Made by a program: the position numbers and the translations under genes | Notes under the pieces: model-generated | Database searches by the model: none | Seen by the model: only the letters and a program-made list of their open reading frames with translations | What the model was told of the DNA's origin: nothing | Shown: one piece after another, positions 46,501-56,770 of the stretch | Layout: each line of letters opens with the position of its first letter | Numbering within the stretch: position 1 is the first letter of the stretch | From: Fagopyrum homotropicum | Lineage: Eukaryota; Streptophyta; Magnoliopsida; Caryophyllales; Polygonaceae | Reading direction: 5' to 3' | DNA length: 64,000 nucleotides | NCBI GenBank assembly: GCA_033239125.1 | Contig: BSWB01000006.1 | Coordinates: forward strand, 113,568,242-113,632,241

Positions 46501-47601
46501 GACAGCCCCGGGACTTGGAGTTAAATTCTCCAAAGGATACTTAGAGAGGCAGACTTGGAGGTCTTGCTATTTGGAGGGAAGATTTGGGGAAGGACGCACT
46601 TCCCTTTTTGCGAAGTTGGAAGATTTTAGGGTTTCATTTGAAGGCGGATTGACATCCCGTTCTTCTTTGTTCCTTGAGATTTGTGAGAGATTCTTATTCT
46701 ATCCTACATCTATTGAACGCAAGTTACTTTTGAGTTTTATTGACATTGGTTTTGTATTTGTTATTGAGATTTCAAGGTTTTACCTTTTCTCCCTTTCATA
46801 TTTGATATTTGATTCTATGACTATGATTATTGGCTAAAACCCTTTAGCAATTCTAAGGTAAAGGGTTGATAGTTGTGGCTTAGATAATGATAGATCGATT
46901 GTAATTTGATTGGACCCTGAGAGTTAGAGAAATATCGTCGACACCCTAAATCACGGTCTGTTCTTAGGTTTCCACGGCCGTGGAACCTCAAGAACTACCC
47001 GTGATTTACTTCAGTCTACGAACTTGCTTTTACTTTAATCCAAAGTTAAAGATTTGCTTTAACTTAGTCTTGGCTTGCCTTTTCTAGGTAGTAGTGAAGC
47101 CTCAACAACCTCTACCTCGATTTCGAGTGTCACAACCTTAATCGGTTTAGTTAGTCTTGATCCTTGGATTACAAGTTTGGGTATTTGAGATTAATTCTTG
47201 TCTTTAGATCCTTTCTATACTGAAGCCTCAACAACCTGTATAGAGAGTGCCTTGTAGGTGGGTTACATAAGGTTTTTGGAACTTCACCGTACGATTACCT
47301 TACATTAGTATACCTTTGCATATCTCAACTCTGTCTTTATATCATTAAGTATATCTTGAATCGATTGCCACAGCTGGATACCTGGATCTTTAGGATTGTT
47401 GTTTTCCCAATATTTGCAAAACTCCCATATTTACTTGCTTGATAACCTGCAATCGAGTTCGTTCCCACCCAAATCCCTGTGTTCGATACTCTGGAATTCT
47501 TGCTTAGCTACGTCGATCCGTACACTGCGGGTTCGCTGCTTGATTCTAGTTTTATAAATTTAAAACTTATTTGCACACACCTTTAGGGGCGAACAAGTTT
47601 T

Positions 47602-47619
47602 TGGCGCCGTTGCCGGGGA
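47602..47619 (+). other. Primer-binding site 2
   Basis: tggcgccgttgccgggga, as at 42892, a few bases after the middle LTR. Confidence 0.85.
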
Positions 47620-47697
47620 TTTGGTTTCGGCCGAATCCGGTTGCCGGTTGTCAAGGCTTGGGAGCTTGCTCTCGTTGCTTGATATTGCTTTGAGTGC

Positions 47698-48528
47698 ATG
47701 CGCAGGTCTAGGAACACCGAAGATCTCTTACCTCTTGATCAAGAGCTAGAGAAAACCTTGAGGCAAAAGCGCAAGGAAAAGAAGATGGCTGAAGAACACG
47801 AACGTGATCTTCAAACGGAGTTGGCGGAGAAGGAAGCTCAACTCCGATGGAAGGAGACTCTCCGCCAGGATGAGATGGATCGTCATCAATCTCAAGTTAA
47901 CGGTCTACAAGACATGATCTTCCAAATGAGGATAGAGATGAGCGACCTTAAGAATAAGGGAAGCAAGAAATCCTCAAGAAGGAGATCAAGGTCTAGAAGA
48001 AAAAGTCACTCATCCGCTGATGATAGTGATTCTTCCATGCCACCGTTAGAAGAGATTGATCCCACGATCAATATGAATCCTTTCCATCCACAAGGAGCTG
48101 CAAATCGCCGCATTCCACCTAGGAATGCGAGAGTCGAACGTGTGGATAATGAGCCAAGAACTCTTGGCCAGCGGATGGATCCAACACAACAACCACGCCG
48201 CTTGGGTGTGAAATTTGATGCTGAAGATGTGCAAGGGTTTAGCTTTAACCCTCAAGTTATCACTCTTGTTCGCCAAAGCCATTTTGGCGGTACAAGCGCT
48301 GAATCTCCACACCAACACTTGCAAAACTTTGAGTGTATGATGGAGACGATGAGACCGAAGAACGCTACTACCAACAGCTATAAGCTCAAACCTTTCTTTT
48401 TCTCTTTGAAAGGGAAAGCGTTATCTTGGTACCAAGCTCTTCCTAATGGGAAACTAGACACGTGGAAAGACCTTTCCGCGGAGTTTCTCACCAAATTCTT
48501 TCCGCCTTTTAAAAACGGCGGAACTTAG
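47698..48528 (+). pseudogene. Athila-like gag, N-terminal part, ends at a one-base frameshift
   Basis: 276 residues. The start is highly charged and helical (KRKEKKMAEEHERDLQTELAE), followed by an Arg/Ser-rich stretch (SSRRRSRSRRKSHSS) and the retrotransposon gag domain (GKALSWYQALPNGKLDTW, LSAEFLTKFFPP). The frame ends at 48528. The next frame carries on the same domain (TAELRGKINAFS), so one extra A in the run of five at 48511-48515 explains the break. Gag would assemble the particle. The rest of gag is at the start of the next frame. Confidence 0.85.
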
Positions 48529-48550
48529 AGGTAAGATTAATGCTTTTTCA

Positions 48551-51500
48551 ATGAGACCTAACGAAAGTTTGTCTCAATCTTGGGAAAGGTTTCAGGATTT
48601 GCTCTTGGATTGCCCTCATCATGGCATATCCAAGCTTGCCTTGCTGGAAATTTACTACAAGGGGCTGGATGCGGGAACGCAATTCAACCTCCAATCCCTC
48701 TCATGTGGAACGTTCATGGACATGAGAGAAGATGACGCTTGGGACTTCATTGAGAAGCAAGCAAGAGTCATAGAGAAGTATTCCCACCGGAAAGTGGAGG
48801 GAAATCGTGTAGAGCAAGGAGCGAAGCTCACACATGAAGCTCAAAATCAAATTTTCTCCCTCAACAATGAGATCAAAGAGTTGAAGGAGACTATCAAGAC
48901 CAACTTCCCAAAGCAACAAGAGAAGGATGTTGGCTATTTAGGCAACAACAATGGCGGTGATAACACCAACCGCAACAACAATAACCGGAACAACAACCGG
49001 AATAACAATTGGAATGGAAACAACAACAACCGGAACAACAATTGGAACAACAATAGGGGTTCAAACAACAACAATTGGCGCTCCAATCAACAAAATTCCG
49101 GTAACTCCTATCCTTCCAATTCTAATTCACTAACTCCACCTTCCTCTTCCTCTACTCCTTTGAAAAGCCAGGGGCAATCATCTAATGGAGGAAACAATAC
49201 GGGAAAGGAGAAGCCCGACCCCATGTTGGAAACGATCTTGGGAAAGCTTCAAGGGTTGGAGAACCGCCTCATCAAGGTTGATGATCAAGTTTCTAAAGTT
49301 GACAAAGCTCAAAAAGTTTTGGAAAACCAAATGTTCAACCAAGCGGAGGAAGTTCCTAGAAATCAAGGGAAACTTCCAGGAAAGACGGAGGACAACCCTA
49401 AGGGAAGGGTGATGGCGATTACAACTAGGAGCGGAATGACCACCACCGATCCGCAGCCTACGTTCGTTGAAGTCCCCGTAGAGAAGGACAAAGAAAAGGG
49501 GAAGGAGAAGGAAGATGTATATGTTCCTCCTCCAGCTTACAAACCTCCCCTACCATTCCCTCAATCTAGAGCGCGAGCACGCCTAGACAAACAATTCGGT
49601 AAGTTCATAGAACTCATGAGTAAGCTGCATATTAATATACCCTTCATTGATGCTATTGTAGGTATGCCGGCTTATGGCAAGTTCTTGAAGGAGCTCCTCT
49701 CCAACAAGAGGAAGCTAGAAGATTTTGGTGAGGTCAAGATGAGTTCGGATTCTTCGGATCTCATCAAGACCATGAAGGAGAAAATGCCCCCAAAGTTGAA
49801 GGATCCGGGGTCATTTTGCATTCTCATTGGAGTGGGAGATGTCACATATGACGCTTTATGTGACTTAGGAGCAAGTGTGAGCATCATACCACTTGCATTA
49901 TGTAGGAAGATCGGTTTAGGCGATCCTAAACCGGTAAAGATGACGTTATACATGGCGGATCGATCCATCACTCGCCCCGTCGGTATTGTAGAAGACGTCC
50001 CGGTCAAGCTAGGTAAATTCTTTGTTCCCATTGATTTTGTCGTGCTTGACATTCCTGCAGATAGTCCGGTCCCGATCATACTCGGAAGACCGTTTCTTGA
50101 AACTTCCGGCTGCATGGTCGATTGCAAGAATGGAAGACTCACTTTTGATATTGGAGAAGAGAAAGTAGAGTTCGTTCTTTCCACTCTAGTGAAGGAGCCA
50201 ATCTTTGACGAGGATATTTACGATATCCAAGACGAAGAAGGTTTGTCTAGGGAGGAGGTAAGTGCGATTCTCTTTAACGATCCTTTACAAAAGGTTATCA
50301 CTATGAGTCTAACCAATGTAGGGGAAGAAGAAGAGTGCAAGGAGGAAATTGAAGCCTTAGAAGCACAAGAAGAGATGTATGAATTGGAGTTTGAGAAACT
50401 CCACGATGAGGCTGAGAATATAAGAATCCACGGTCATACCATGTATTCCACGACCGTGGATTTCACAACCAAAATCGACCTCCATTCCAGGGGATTACAC
50501 GGCCGTGGAACACATGGAGAGGCCGTAATTCTGACCGTGGAAGAGGGTGATCGGCATACTTCTTCAACTTCTTTTGATTCTTCTCCAAACCACTCAACAC
50601 CCTTAGAAACTTCTAAGGAAACATCGGATGCTCCTCAAGGATCATTGGAAGCTCCGAAAGTGATGGAACTCAAACCACTTCCTACTCATCTAAGGTACGC
50701 TTTCCTTGGATCTAATTCTACCTTCCCGGTTATTGTTAGCTTCGAATTAAGCATAGATGAACATGAACAGCTCATGATTGTCCTTAGGAAACATAGAAAA
50801 GCCATAGGCTACACTATCGAGGACTTAGTAGGAATTAAACCCTCCCTATGTATGCATAAGATACTAATGGAGGAGGATTTTAGAACTTCAAGACAACCTC
50901 AAAGGCGGTTGAATCCGACCATGAAGGAGGTTGTCAAGAAGGAGATTCTTAAACTTCTTGATGCAGGTATCATCTATCCTATCTCCGATAGCAAGTGGGT
51001 GAGTCCAGTTCAAGTAGTTCTGAAGAAGGGAGGAATGACGGTCATCACCAACAAGAACAACGAACTCATTCCTACCCGAACCGTGACTGGATGGCGAATG
51101 TGCATAGACTACCGCAAGCTCAACAATGCAACGCGGAAGGATCACTTTCCATTGCCATTCATCGATCAAATGCTTGAAAGGTTAGCACAACATTCACATT
51201 TTTGCTACCTTGACGGTTATAGTGGTTTCTTTCAGATCCCGATACATCCGGACGATCAGGAGAAGACCACATTCACGTGCCCTTGGGGTACGTTCGCCTA
51301 TAGGAGAATGCCGTTCGGGCTTTGCAACGCCCCAGCCACCTTTCAACGGTGCATGATGGCCATCTTCTCCGAGTACGTAGAGGAAATCATGGAAGTCTTC
51401 ATGGACGACCTCTCCGTATACGGTTCCTCTTTTAACGATTGCCTTTCTAACCTTTCTCTTGTTTTACAACGTTGTGAAGACACTAACCTAGTTCTTAATT

Positions 51501-53569
51501 GGGAGAAGTGTCAATTCATGGTTAAGGAAGGAATCGTATTAGGTCACTTAGTCTCTAGTAGAGGGATAGAGGTAGACAAGGCTAAGATAGAGACCATAGA
51601 GAAACTTCCTCCCCCAATTTCGGTGAAAGGGATAAGAAGTTTCCTAGGACATGCTGGATTTTATAGACGTTTCATTAAGGACTTTTCTAAGATATCAAAA
51701 CCTCTCACTAATCTATTGATGAAGGATGCGGTTTTTGAGTTTTCGCAGGAATGTTTGGATGCGTTTAACACCATTCGGCAAGCTCTAATTTCAGCACCAA
51801 TTATCCAACCTCCGGATTGGACTCTTCCCTTCGAGATTATGTGCGACGCTAGTGACATAGCTATTGGGGTTGTTCTTGGACAACGAAAGGAAGGGCGAAC
51901 CCATGCCATATACTACGCTAGCAAGACGCTAGACGAAGCTCAGCTCAACTACGCCACTATAGAGAAGGAATTTCTAGCCATTGTCTACGCTATTGACAAG
52001 TTTCGCTCTTATCTTGTAGGTGCAAAGGATATTGTCTACACGGATCATGTTGCGATCCGGTACCTCCTTGCGAAGAAAGACGCGAAGCCAAGGCTAATTA
52101 GATGGATTCTTCTCCTACAAGAATTCGATCTTGAGATCCGCGACAAGAAAGGTTCAGAAAATTCTGTTGCGGATCATTTGAGTCGTCTAACACATCTAGA
52201 GGACGACCATCTACCCATTGATGACTCCTTTCCGGACGAACACCTACACATCATAGAGGAGTGCATCAACGTGATCTCCAAAGGTAACGAACCATGGTTT
52301 GCTGATTTTGTTAACTATTTGGTTTGCCAGGAGACACCGCCCGGACTATCCTACGCACAAAGGAAGAAGTTCTTTAAGGACGTCCGGGAATACTATTGGA
52401 ACGAGCCTCTCCTCTTCAAGAGAGGTCCGGATGGCATCATTCGGCGATGTGTGCCGGAAGATGAGATGCAAAGTGTCATCCGCCATTGTCATTCACTACC
52501 TTGTGGAGGACACGCTAGTTCGAACAAGACTAGCGCAAAGGTATTGCAATCTGGATTCTATTGGCCTACTTTATTTAGAGATGTGCAATCCTTTGTTTCT
52601 TGCTGCGATGCTTGTCAAAGAACAGACAATATTTCTAGAAGGAACGAGATGCCCCTCAACAACATCCAAGAGGTGGAGATTTTTGACGTTTGGGGAGTTG
52701 ATTACATGGGACCATTCCCATCTTCTTGTGGAAACCAATACATACTATTAGCGGTAGACTACGTTTCTAGATGGGTGGAAGCAATTGCCTCTCCCACAAA
52801 TGATGCCATGGTGGTGGTTAAGTTCTTCAACAAGATCATCTTTCCGCGATTTGGAACACCAAGGACGATCATTAGTGATGGAGGTTCTCACTTCATAGCC
52901 CGTCGCTTTGAAGCTCTTCTAGCTAAGTATGGGGTTACTCACAAGATCGCTACCCCTTACCATCCACAAACGAGTGGACAAGTTGAGATCTCAAATAGGG
53001 AGATCAAGGGAATTCTAGAGAAGACGGTTTCAAGAACTAGGAAGGATTGGTCCTTGAAACTAGATGATGCATTATGGGTATACCGGACTGCGTACAAGAC
53101 TCCCATAGGAACCACACCATACAACCTTGTGTATGGGAAGTCTTGTCATTTGCCGGTGGAGCTGGAGCACAAAGCGTTTTGGGCTATCAAGTGGCTGAAT
53201 TTCGGCATGAAGGAAGCGGGAGAGAAGCGTCTCCTAGACATCAACAAGTTGGATGAACTTCGCTTGAACGCCTATGAAAACGCTAAGATCTACAAGGAAA
53301 GGGCAAAGCGTTGGCATGATAAGCACATCATTCCAAAGGACTTCAAAGAAGGAGATCAAGTTCTCCTCTTCAATTCAAGATTTCGCCTCTTTCCAGGTAA
53401 GCTTAAATCCCGTTGGACCGGACCTTTTCTAATTAAGCGTATTTTCCCCCATGGTGCAGTTGAAGTATGGGGTGAAGCTAGCGGAAGTTTTAAGGTGAAC
53501 GGCCAACGACTCAAGAAGTATACGCCGGAACTCCAAGCTAAGGAGTTTGCGCCTACCGCACTCGAATAA
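48551..53569 (+). CDS. Athila-like gag(C-term)-pol: protease, RT, RNase H, integrase
   Basis: 1,672 residues, free of stops. Residues 1-80 finish the gag domain; about 130-180 are Asn-rich (runs of N, R, W, G) where a zinc knuckle would be expected, and none is visible. Protease has DLGAS at D438. RT has RMCIDYRKLNNAT, LDGYSGFFQIPI and catalytic FMDD (D952, D953). RNase H starts CDASD (D1099). Integrase has the zinc domain H...H...CCDAC (about 1311-1357) and a DDE core (D1384, D1443, E1479, with 35 residues between the last two). No chromodomain. The polyprotein copies RNA into DNA and inserts it. The listed ATG is internal; translation normally begins at 47698, in the frame broken near 48513. 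Confidence 0.92.
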   Translation: MRPNESLSQSWERFQDLLLDCPHHGISKLALLEIYYKGLDAGTQFNLQSLSCGTFMDMREDDAWDFIEKQARVIEKYSHRKVEGNRVEQGAKLTHEAQNQIFSLNNEIKELKETIKTNFPKQQEKDVGYLGNNNGGDNTNRNNNNRNNNRNNNWNGNNNNRNNNWNNNRGSNNNNWRSNQQNSGNSYPSNSNSLTPPSSSSTPLKSQGQSSNGGNNTGKEKPDPMLETILGKLQGLENRLIKVDDQVSKVDKAQKVLENQMFNQAEEVPRNQGKLPGKTEDNPKGRVMAITTRSGMTTTDPQPTFVEVPVEKDKEKGKEKEDVYVPPPAYKPPLPFPQSRARARLDKQFGKFIELMSKLHINIPFIDAIVGMPAYGKFLKELLSNKRKLEDFGEVKMSSDSSDLIKTMKEKMPPKLKDPGSFCILIGVGDVTYDALCDLGASVSIIPLALCRKIGLGDPKPVKMTLYMADRSITRPVGIVEDVPVKLGKFFVPIDFVVLDIPADSPVPIILGRPFLETSGCMVDCKNGRLTFDIGEEKVEFVLSTLVKEPIFDEDIYDIQDEEGLSREEVSAILFNDPLQKVITMSLTNVGEEEECKEEIEALEAQEEMYELEFEKLHDEAENIRIHGHTMYSTTVDFTTKIDLHSRGLHGRGTHGEAVILTVEEGDRHTSSTSFDSSPNHSTPLETSKETSDAPQGSLEAPKVMELKPLPTHLRYAFLGSNSTFPVIVSFELSIDEHEQLMIVLRKHRKAIGYTIEDLVGIKPSLCMHKILMEEDFRTSRQPQRRLNPTMKEVVKKEILKLLDAGIIYPISDSKWVSPVQVVLKKGGMTVITNKNNELIPTRTVTGWRMCIDYRKLNNATRKDHFPLPFIDQMLERLAQHSHFCYLDGYSGFFQIPIHPDDQEKTTFTCPWGTFAYRRMPFGLCNAPATFQRCMMAIFSEYVEEIMEVFMDDLSVYGSSFNDCLSNLSLVLQRCEDTNLVLNWEKCQFMVKEGIVLGHLVSSRGIEVDKAKIETIEKLPPPISVKGIRSFLGHAGFYRRFIKDFSKISKPLTNLLMKDAVFEFSQECLDAFNTIRQALISAPIIQPPDWTLPFEIMCDASDIAIGVVLGQRKEGRTHAIYYASKTLDEAQLNYATIEKEFLAIVYAIDKFRSYLVGAKDIVYTDHVAIRYLLAKKDAKPRLIRWILLLQEFDLEIRDKKGSENSVADHLSRLTHLEDDHLPIDDSFPDEHLHIIEECINVISKGNEPWFADFVNYLVCQETPPGLSYAQRKKFFKDVREYYWNEPLLFKRGPDGIIRRCVPEDEMQSVIRHCHSLPCGGHASSNKTSAKVLQSGFYWPTLFRDVQSFVSCCDACQRTDNISRRNEMPLNNIQEVEIFDVWGVDYMGPFPSSCGNQYILLAVDYVSRWVEAIASPTNDAMVVVKFFNKIIFPRFGTPRTIISDGGSHFIARRFEALLAKYGVTHKIATPYHPQTSGQVEISNREIKGILEKTVSRTRKDWSLKLDDALWVYRTAYKTPIGTTPYNLVYGKSCHLPVELEHKAFWAIKWLNFGMKEAGEKRLLDINKLDELRLNAYENAKIYKERAKRWHDKHIIPKDFKEGDQVLLFNSRFRLFPGKLKSRWTGPFLIKRIFPHGAVEVWGEASGSFKVNGQRLKKYTPELQAKEFAPTALE

Positions 53570-53610
53570 GTGCGAGATTGGTCTAGCTACGGACCTTAAA
53601 CAAAGCGCTT

Positions 53611-53628
53611 CTTGGGAGGCAACCCAAA
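53611..53628 (+). other. Conserved hairpin after the stop codon (copy 2)
   Basis: cttggg-aggcaa-cccaa, in a block (53575-53637) matching 44112-44170. It lies about 40 bases beyond the pol stop. Confidence 0.65.
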
Positions 53629-53958
53629 GTATTGCATTTTCGTTTTTGTTTTCGATTCATAGTTTAGCTTAGAATAGACGTTTTCGCTTTATTTTGCTTC
53701 GATTTCTTCCGGTATGTTCGTGTTTTTGGTTGTAGGATCGATGGAAAAGGAGAAAGGGAAAATAATGTCGAAGAAGAGCGACGAAATTTGGACTTTGAAG
53801 CTTTACAGAAGGTTCCACGGTCTACATTACGGTCGTCATAGCTACAGTGGCCGTAATTCTCAAAAGCCTTTGAAAAATCACCAAAACCACGGGTCCGTAC
53901 ACTTCCACGGCCGTGGAACACCCCGACAGACCGTGATTTTCAAAATTTTGCCTGCGAC

Positions 53959-53966
53959 TATATAAG
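53959..53966 (+). promoter_or_regulatory. Possible internal TATA box before the 3' ORF
   Basis: TATATAAG in the context gcgactatataagccacatt closely resembles the LTR promoter context (gcactataaaaagacgg), about 430 bases before the ATG of the 3' ORF. Upstream are ccacggccgtgg words (53904-53915), as in the LTR. It may drive a separate transcript for that ORF. Confidence 0.4.
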
Positions 53967-54397
53967 CCACATTCTTCACAAAATTACCCAAAAACTTACC
54001 CCTTTCCACGCCCTAAACGCCGAAAACCCACGACCTCCTCCAATTCCTCTTTTTCTAATCGTTTTCAACGATTCTTCATCCTAAACTGCAGCAAATCCAA
54101 CCACGAACAAGATCCAAGCGACAAACCGAGCGGAAATCCGTCAACAAACGCGCATTTCGGATTTTTCAATCCGAAAAAGAGGTTTATTCTTTCTTCTTGA
54201 TTTTCGCGGATTTGGTTCGTTTTTGCTATAGATTTTTAGGAAGAATTGACAAAGACTGGAAGGAATTAGATTAGGACTGCTTGTTGTGGTGATTGTTGGT
54301 GAATTTGCTGAGATTCGTGAGATTCTGAGACGAATCACGGTCTCTGGGTAAACCACGGCCGTGGAACCTGAAGAACAGACCGTAATTTTGGTGAAAA

Positions 54398-55969
54398 ATG
54401 GATTTCGTAAGGAGAGTGTCGGGAAGGATAAAGGAGAAGAAGGGAGAGCAGAATAAGAAAAGAAAGGGCAATCCCTCCACCTCTAGGGCACCACCACCCT
54501 CATCTCCCTCACTACCATCCTCACCTTCACCTCCATCCTCACCTCCTCACCCTAGCATCCCAACCATACATGAGAACCACCTTGCTGCGTTTGAGAGGAT
54601 CACGAAGAGGACAGTGATAGGTCCTAGGTATTTGTTGTTGGAGGATCTACATCCTCTCAACATAGTTGATGATCTTACATGGCTCTTGGATAGAGCCGGA
54701 TTGCTTGTCTTCACGAACATTCGTGAAGACGCCTATGAGGAGATCACCCGGGAGGTTGTGACGTCTTTCGAGCACAGCCACGTCGATAGGACCGTCTCCT
54801 TCCGTCTCATGGAACAAGACTACCATTGGAGTATTGTTGAGTTTGGGACCATTTTCGGGTTCCATGAGACCTATAACGGTCGATTTCCGAGCGGAGTTTA
54901 CCCCAAGAACTTTTGGGAGGAAGTAGCTATGATTTACGCCGACGAGGACCGTTGGCAACCCGCCGATACCAAGGCTAGATTGATGTACCATCTAGCCTTG
55001 AAGATAGCTCACCGCGTTCTTTCGGAGTGTCTCTTTCCTAGGACGGAGACGCCCCAAAAGATCAAGACGGATGAGCTATTCTTGCTCTATTGCATGCTAT
55101 ACGGTCGCCGTGCGGATTGTGCTACTCTTTTGGCGGCTACGATGAGCAAACTCAAGAATAAGAAGAAGGGGAACATTGGATATGGTGGGATAGTTACCCA
55201 CATTGCTAGGACATTTGGTGTAGATTTTTCTGCTTGCACCCGTATACCGGCGGTTCCTTTAGGGCTACACGCATTCATGGTTAGGGGACTCATTTTCCCC
55301 ACACATGGAGGCCCGCCTTATGCGGGCATGCCTTGGGAGAGCAGGATAGGCAGGGGTATTGAGTGGCTGCCGGAGTATTCCATTGTGGCGGGACGCCACA
55401 ATTGGAAGGAGACGTTCGCTGCGATGCATGCGAACAGGCTAGTAGCTCCCCCTTACGTTCCACCACCGGTTGTGGAGGAGGAGGACATGAGAGATCAGTA
55501 CGAGAGTGGTGGAGGAGCGGAGCAGGAGTTTGGCACGTTTCCGGACCAGCCGGAGGCGACCCCAGATGTACCTAGACGCTCTCCACGCCCAGCTAGAGCC
55601 TCAGGCTCGTCATCTCGCCGCGCTAGCGTGAGTGAGAGGCCCACGTGGATGACTACACCTCCCACTTGGTATGACACCCCCCCTCCTTGGTCCACGGCGC
55701 AGCCAGCAGCAGCACCACCACCACCACCAGTACCAGCACCATCCGACGCCCCATCATGGTACAGTCACGCCCCGGGATGGTACGAGCAGATGTCGGATTG
55801 GGCTACCGGACTTTCAGAGAGAGTAGGAGCGCTAGAGATCCGGGCGGATGCTAGAGACGGACGCTTAGACGACCTTGACCACATGATGAGGGACGTCTAC
55901 CGCCAGCAGTTTGGGCGGTTTTATGATCCGAGTTTCTCTTCATTCCCACCTCCGCCGGCGCCGCAGTGA
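54398..55969 (+). CDS. Athila-type 3' ORF (often called env-like), 523 aa
   Basis: Intact frame downstream of pol. Residues 1-15 are basic; 25-55 are a Pro/Ser-rich linker. Residues about 60-320 form the conserved plant Athila ORF domain (EQDYHWSIVEFGTIFGFHET, LFLLYCMLYGRRADCATLL, GGIVTHIARTFGVDF). A Pro-rich segment follows (about 385-455), then a C-terminal helical part (LSERVGALEIRADARDGRL). I see no signal peptide or clear membrane anchor, so the env-like label rests on position only. Possible starts are limited, and the first ATG (54398) gives the full domain. The frame is clean, in keeping with a young element. Function in the family is unknown. Confidence 0.8.
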   Translation: MDFVRRVSGRIKEKKGEQNKKRKGNPSTSRAPPPSSPSLPSSPSPPSSPPHPSIPTIHENHLAAFERITKRTVIGPRYLLLEDLHPLNIVDDLTWLLDRAGLLVFTNIREDAYEEITREVVTSFEHSHVDRTVSFRLMEQDYHWSIVEFGTIFGFHETYNGRFPSGVYPKNFWEEVAMIYADEDRWQPADTKARLMYHLALKIAHRVLSECLFPRTETPQKIKTDELFLLYCMLYGRRADCATLLAATMSKLKNKKKGNIGYGGIVTHIARTFGVDFSACTRIPAVPLGLHAFMVRGLIFPTHGGPPYAGMPWESRIGRGIEWLPEYSIVAGRHNWKETFAAMHANRLVAPPYVPPPVVEEEDMRDQYESGGGAEQEFGTFPDQPEATPDVPRRSPRPARASGSSSRRASVSERPTWMTTPPTWYDTPPPWSTAQPAAAPPPPPVPAPSDAPSWYSHAPGWYEQMSDWATGLSERVGALEIRADARDGRLDDLDHMMRDVYRQQFGRFYDPSFSSFPPPPAPQ

Positions 55970-56051
55970 TTGATGCATGATCGTTTGTTTTAGACATTCC
56001 CGCCACCACTTGTGAGTCTCTTTTTCTTTTCTTTCTTTTGTTCTTTCTTTT

Positions 56052-56087
56052 GAACATTAGGGACAATGTTCGTCCTAAGTATGGGGT
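56052..56087 (+). promoter_or_regulatory. Hairpin-RGGGAC plus purine tract cassette, central (copy 2)
   Basis: Stem GAACATT/AATGTTC, loop AGGGAC, spacer of 5, then AAGTATGGGGT, 83 bases after the 3' ORF stop. Against copy 1 (44666) two base pairs of the stem have changed on both sides, keeping the pairing. Confidence 0.75.
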
Positions 56088-56572
56088 GGGATGTACTAAA
56101 AGTTTGTAATAACTCTACACTCTATGTTTGCTTTCATTCGAGACTATCGTTGCATATTCATTATGTGTTGCACGTTTCCTTTTCGCATTGCATGAAAAAG
56201 AACTTTAAAACCCATAAAAATTGAAAAATTTTGAAAATTTTGAGCTTCTAATGAATTGAGATGATTTCCATGATAATCATTACTTGTGGATGGAGTTTGA
56301 TGACAATTACATGCTTAAAAGGATTGTGAATTGAGAAGAACTTGAATGAATGAATTTTACCTCTTTTGCAAGTTTTATAATGTGAAAACGTTACCTAAAT
56401 CATGCTAGGAAATTGAAGTTGAAATCACATTATAAGTTCCTATACTTCTTGTTGAAATGATTAAGGCAATTCAATACTTTCTTTCTTCTTTCTTTGACCA
56501 TCTAGCTCCTCATTGAAATATTAGCCTCCTTTACCTATCCGGGAATTTGGAGAAGTGAATGAGAAAAAGGCA

Positions 56573-56770
56573 TGTTTGATGTGGGAGGGCCATGAGAGCA
56601 ATTATTTGCAATCAATTGAATAGAAAGAAATTATAGGTTTGGGGAAGTCAATCATGACGATGAGTAACTCGGCACCATTCACATAGCCGGGTGTTTGTGT
56701 CTTGCCAAAGTCGGATTGAGCGATATTCCTAGCGGATTATGGTATGTGCGCTAAGGGTTTGAGGCATCTC
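56573..56770 (+). other. Conserved 3' non-coding block (copy 2)
   Basis: Counterpart of 45112-45300. Just before the identical part a small stem is kept with a different loop (gcaa-ttat-ttgc here, gcaa-atgc-ttgc in copy 1). Confidence 0.65.

Larger units (their letters stand above)
45853..47595 (+). repeat. Middle LTR, divergent upstream half
   Basis: TGATGACATG...GGCGAACA, 1,743 bp. The downstream half (from about 46810) is close to LTR 1 and LTR 3 and nearly identical after 47180. The upstream half is different and carries two tandem arrays in place of most acggccgtgg words. TATA-like tatataaat at 46340-46348. It is preceded by a purine tract and followed by a primer-binding site, so it is a complete LTR in a functional setting. 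Confidence 0.88.

Noticed and set aside
48505..48551. Programmed ribosomal frameshift between gag and pol
   Set aside because: The break is inside the gag domain, not between gag and pol, and a single extra A in a homopolymer is the simpler explanation.
54398..55969. Retroviral-type envelope glycoprotein
   Set aside because: No visible signal peptide, cleavage site or membrane anchor; it fits the known Athila ORF domain instead.
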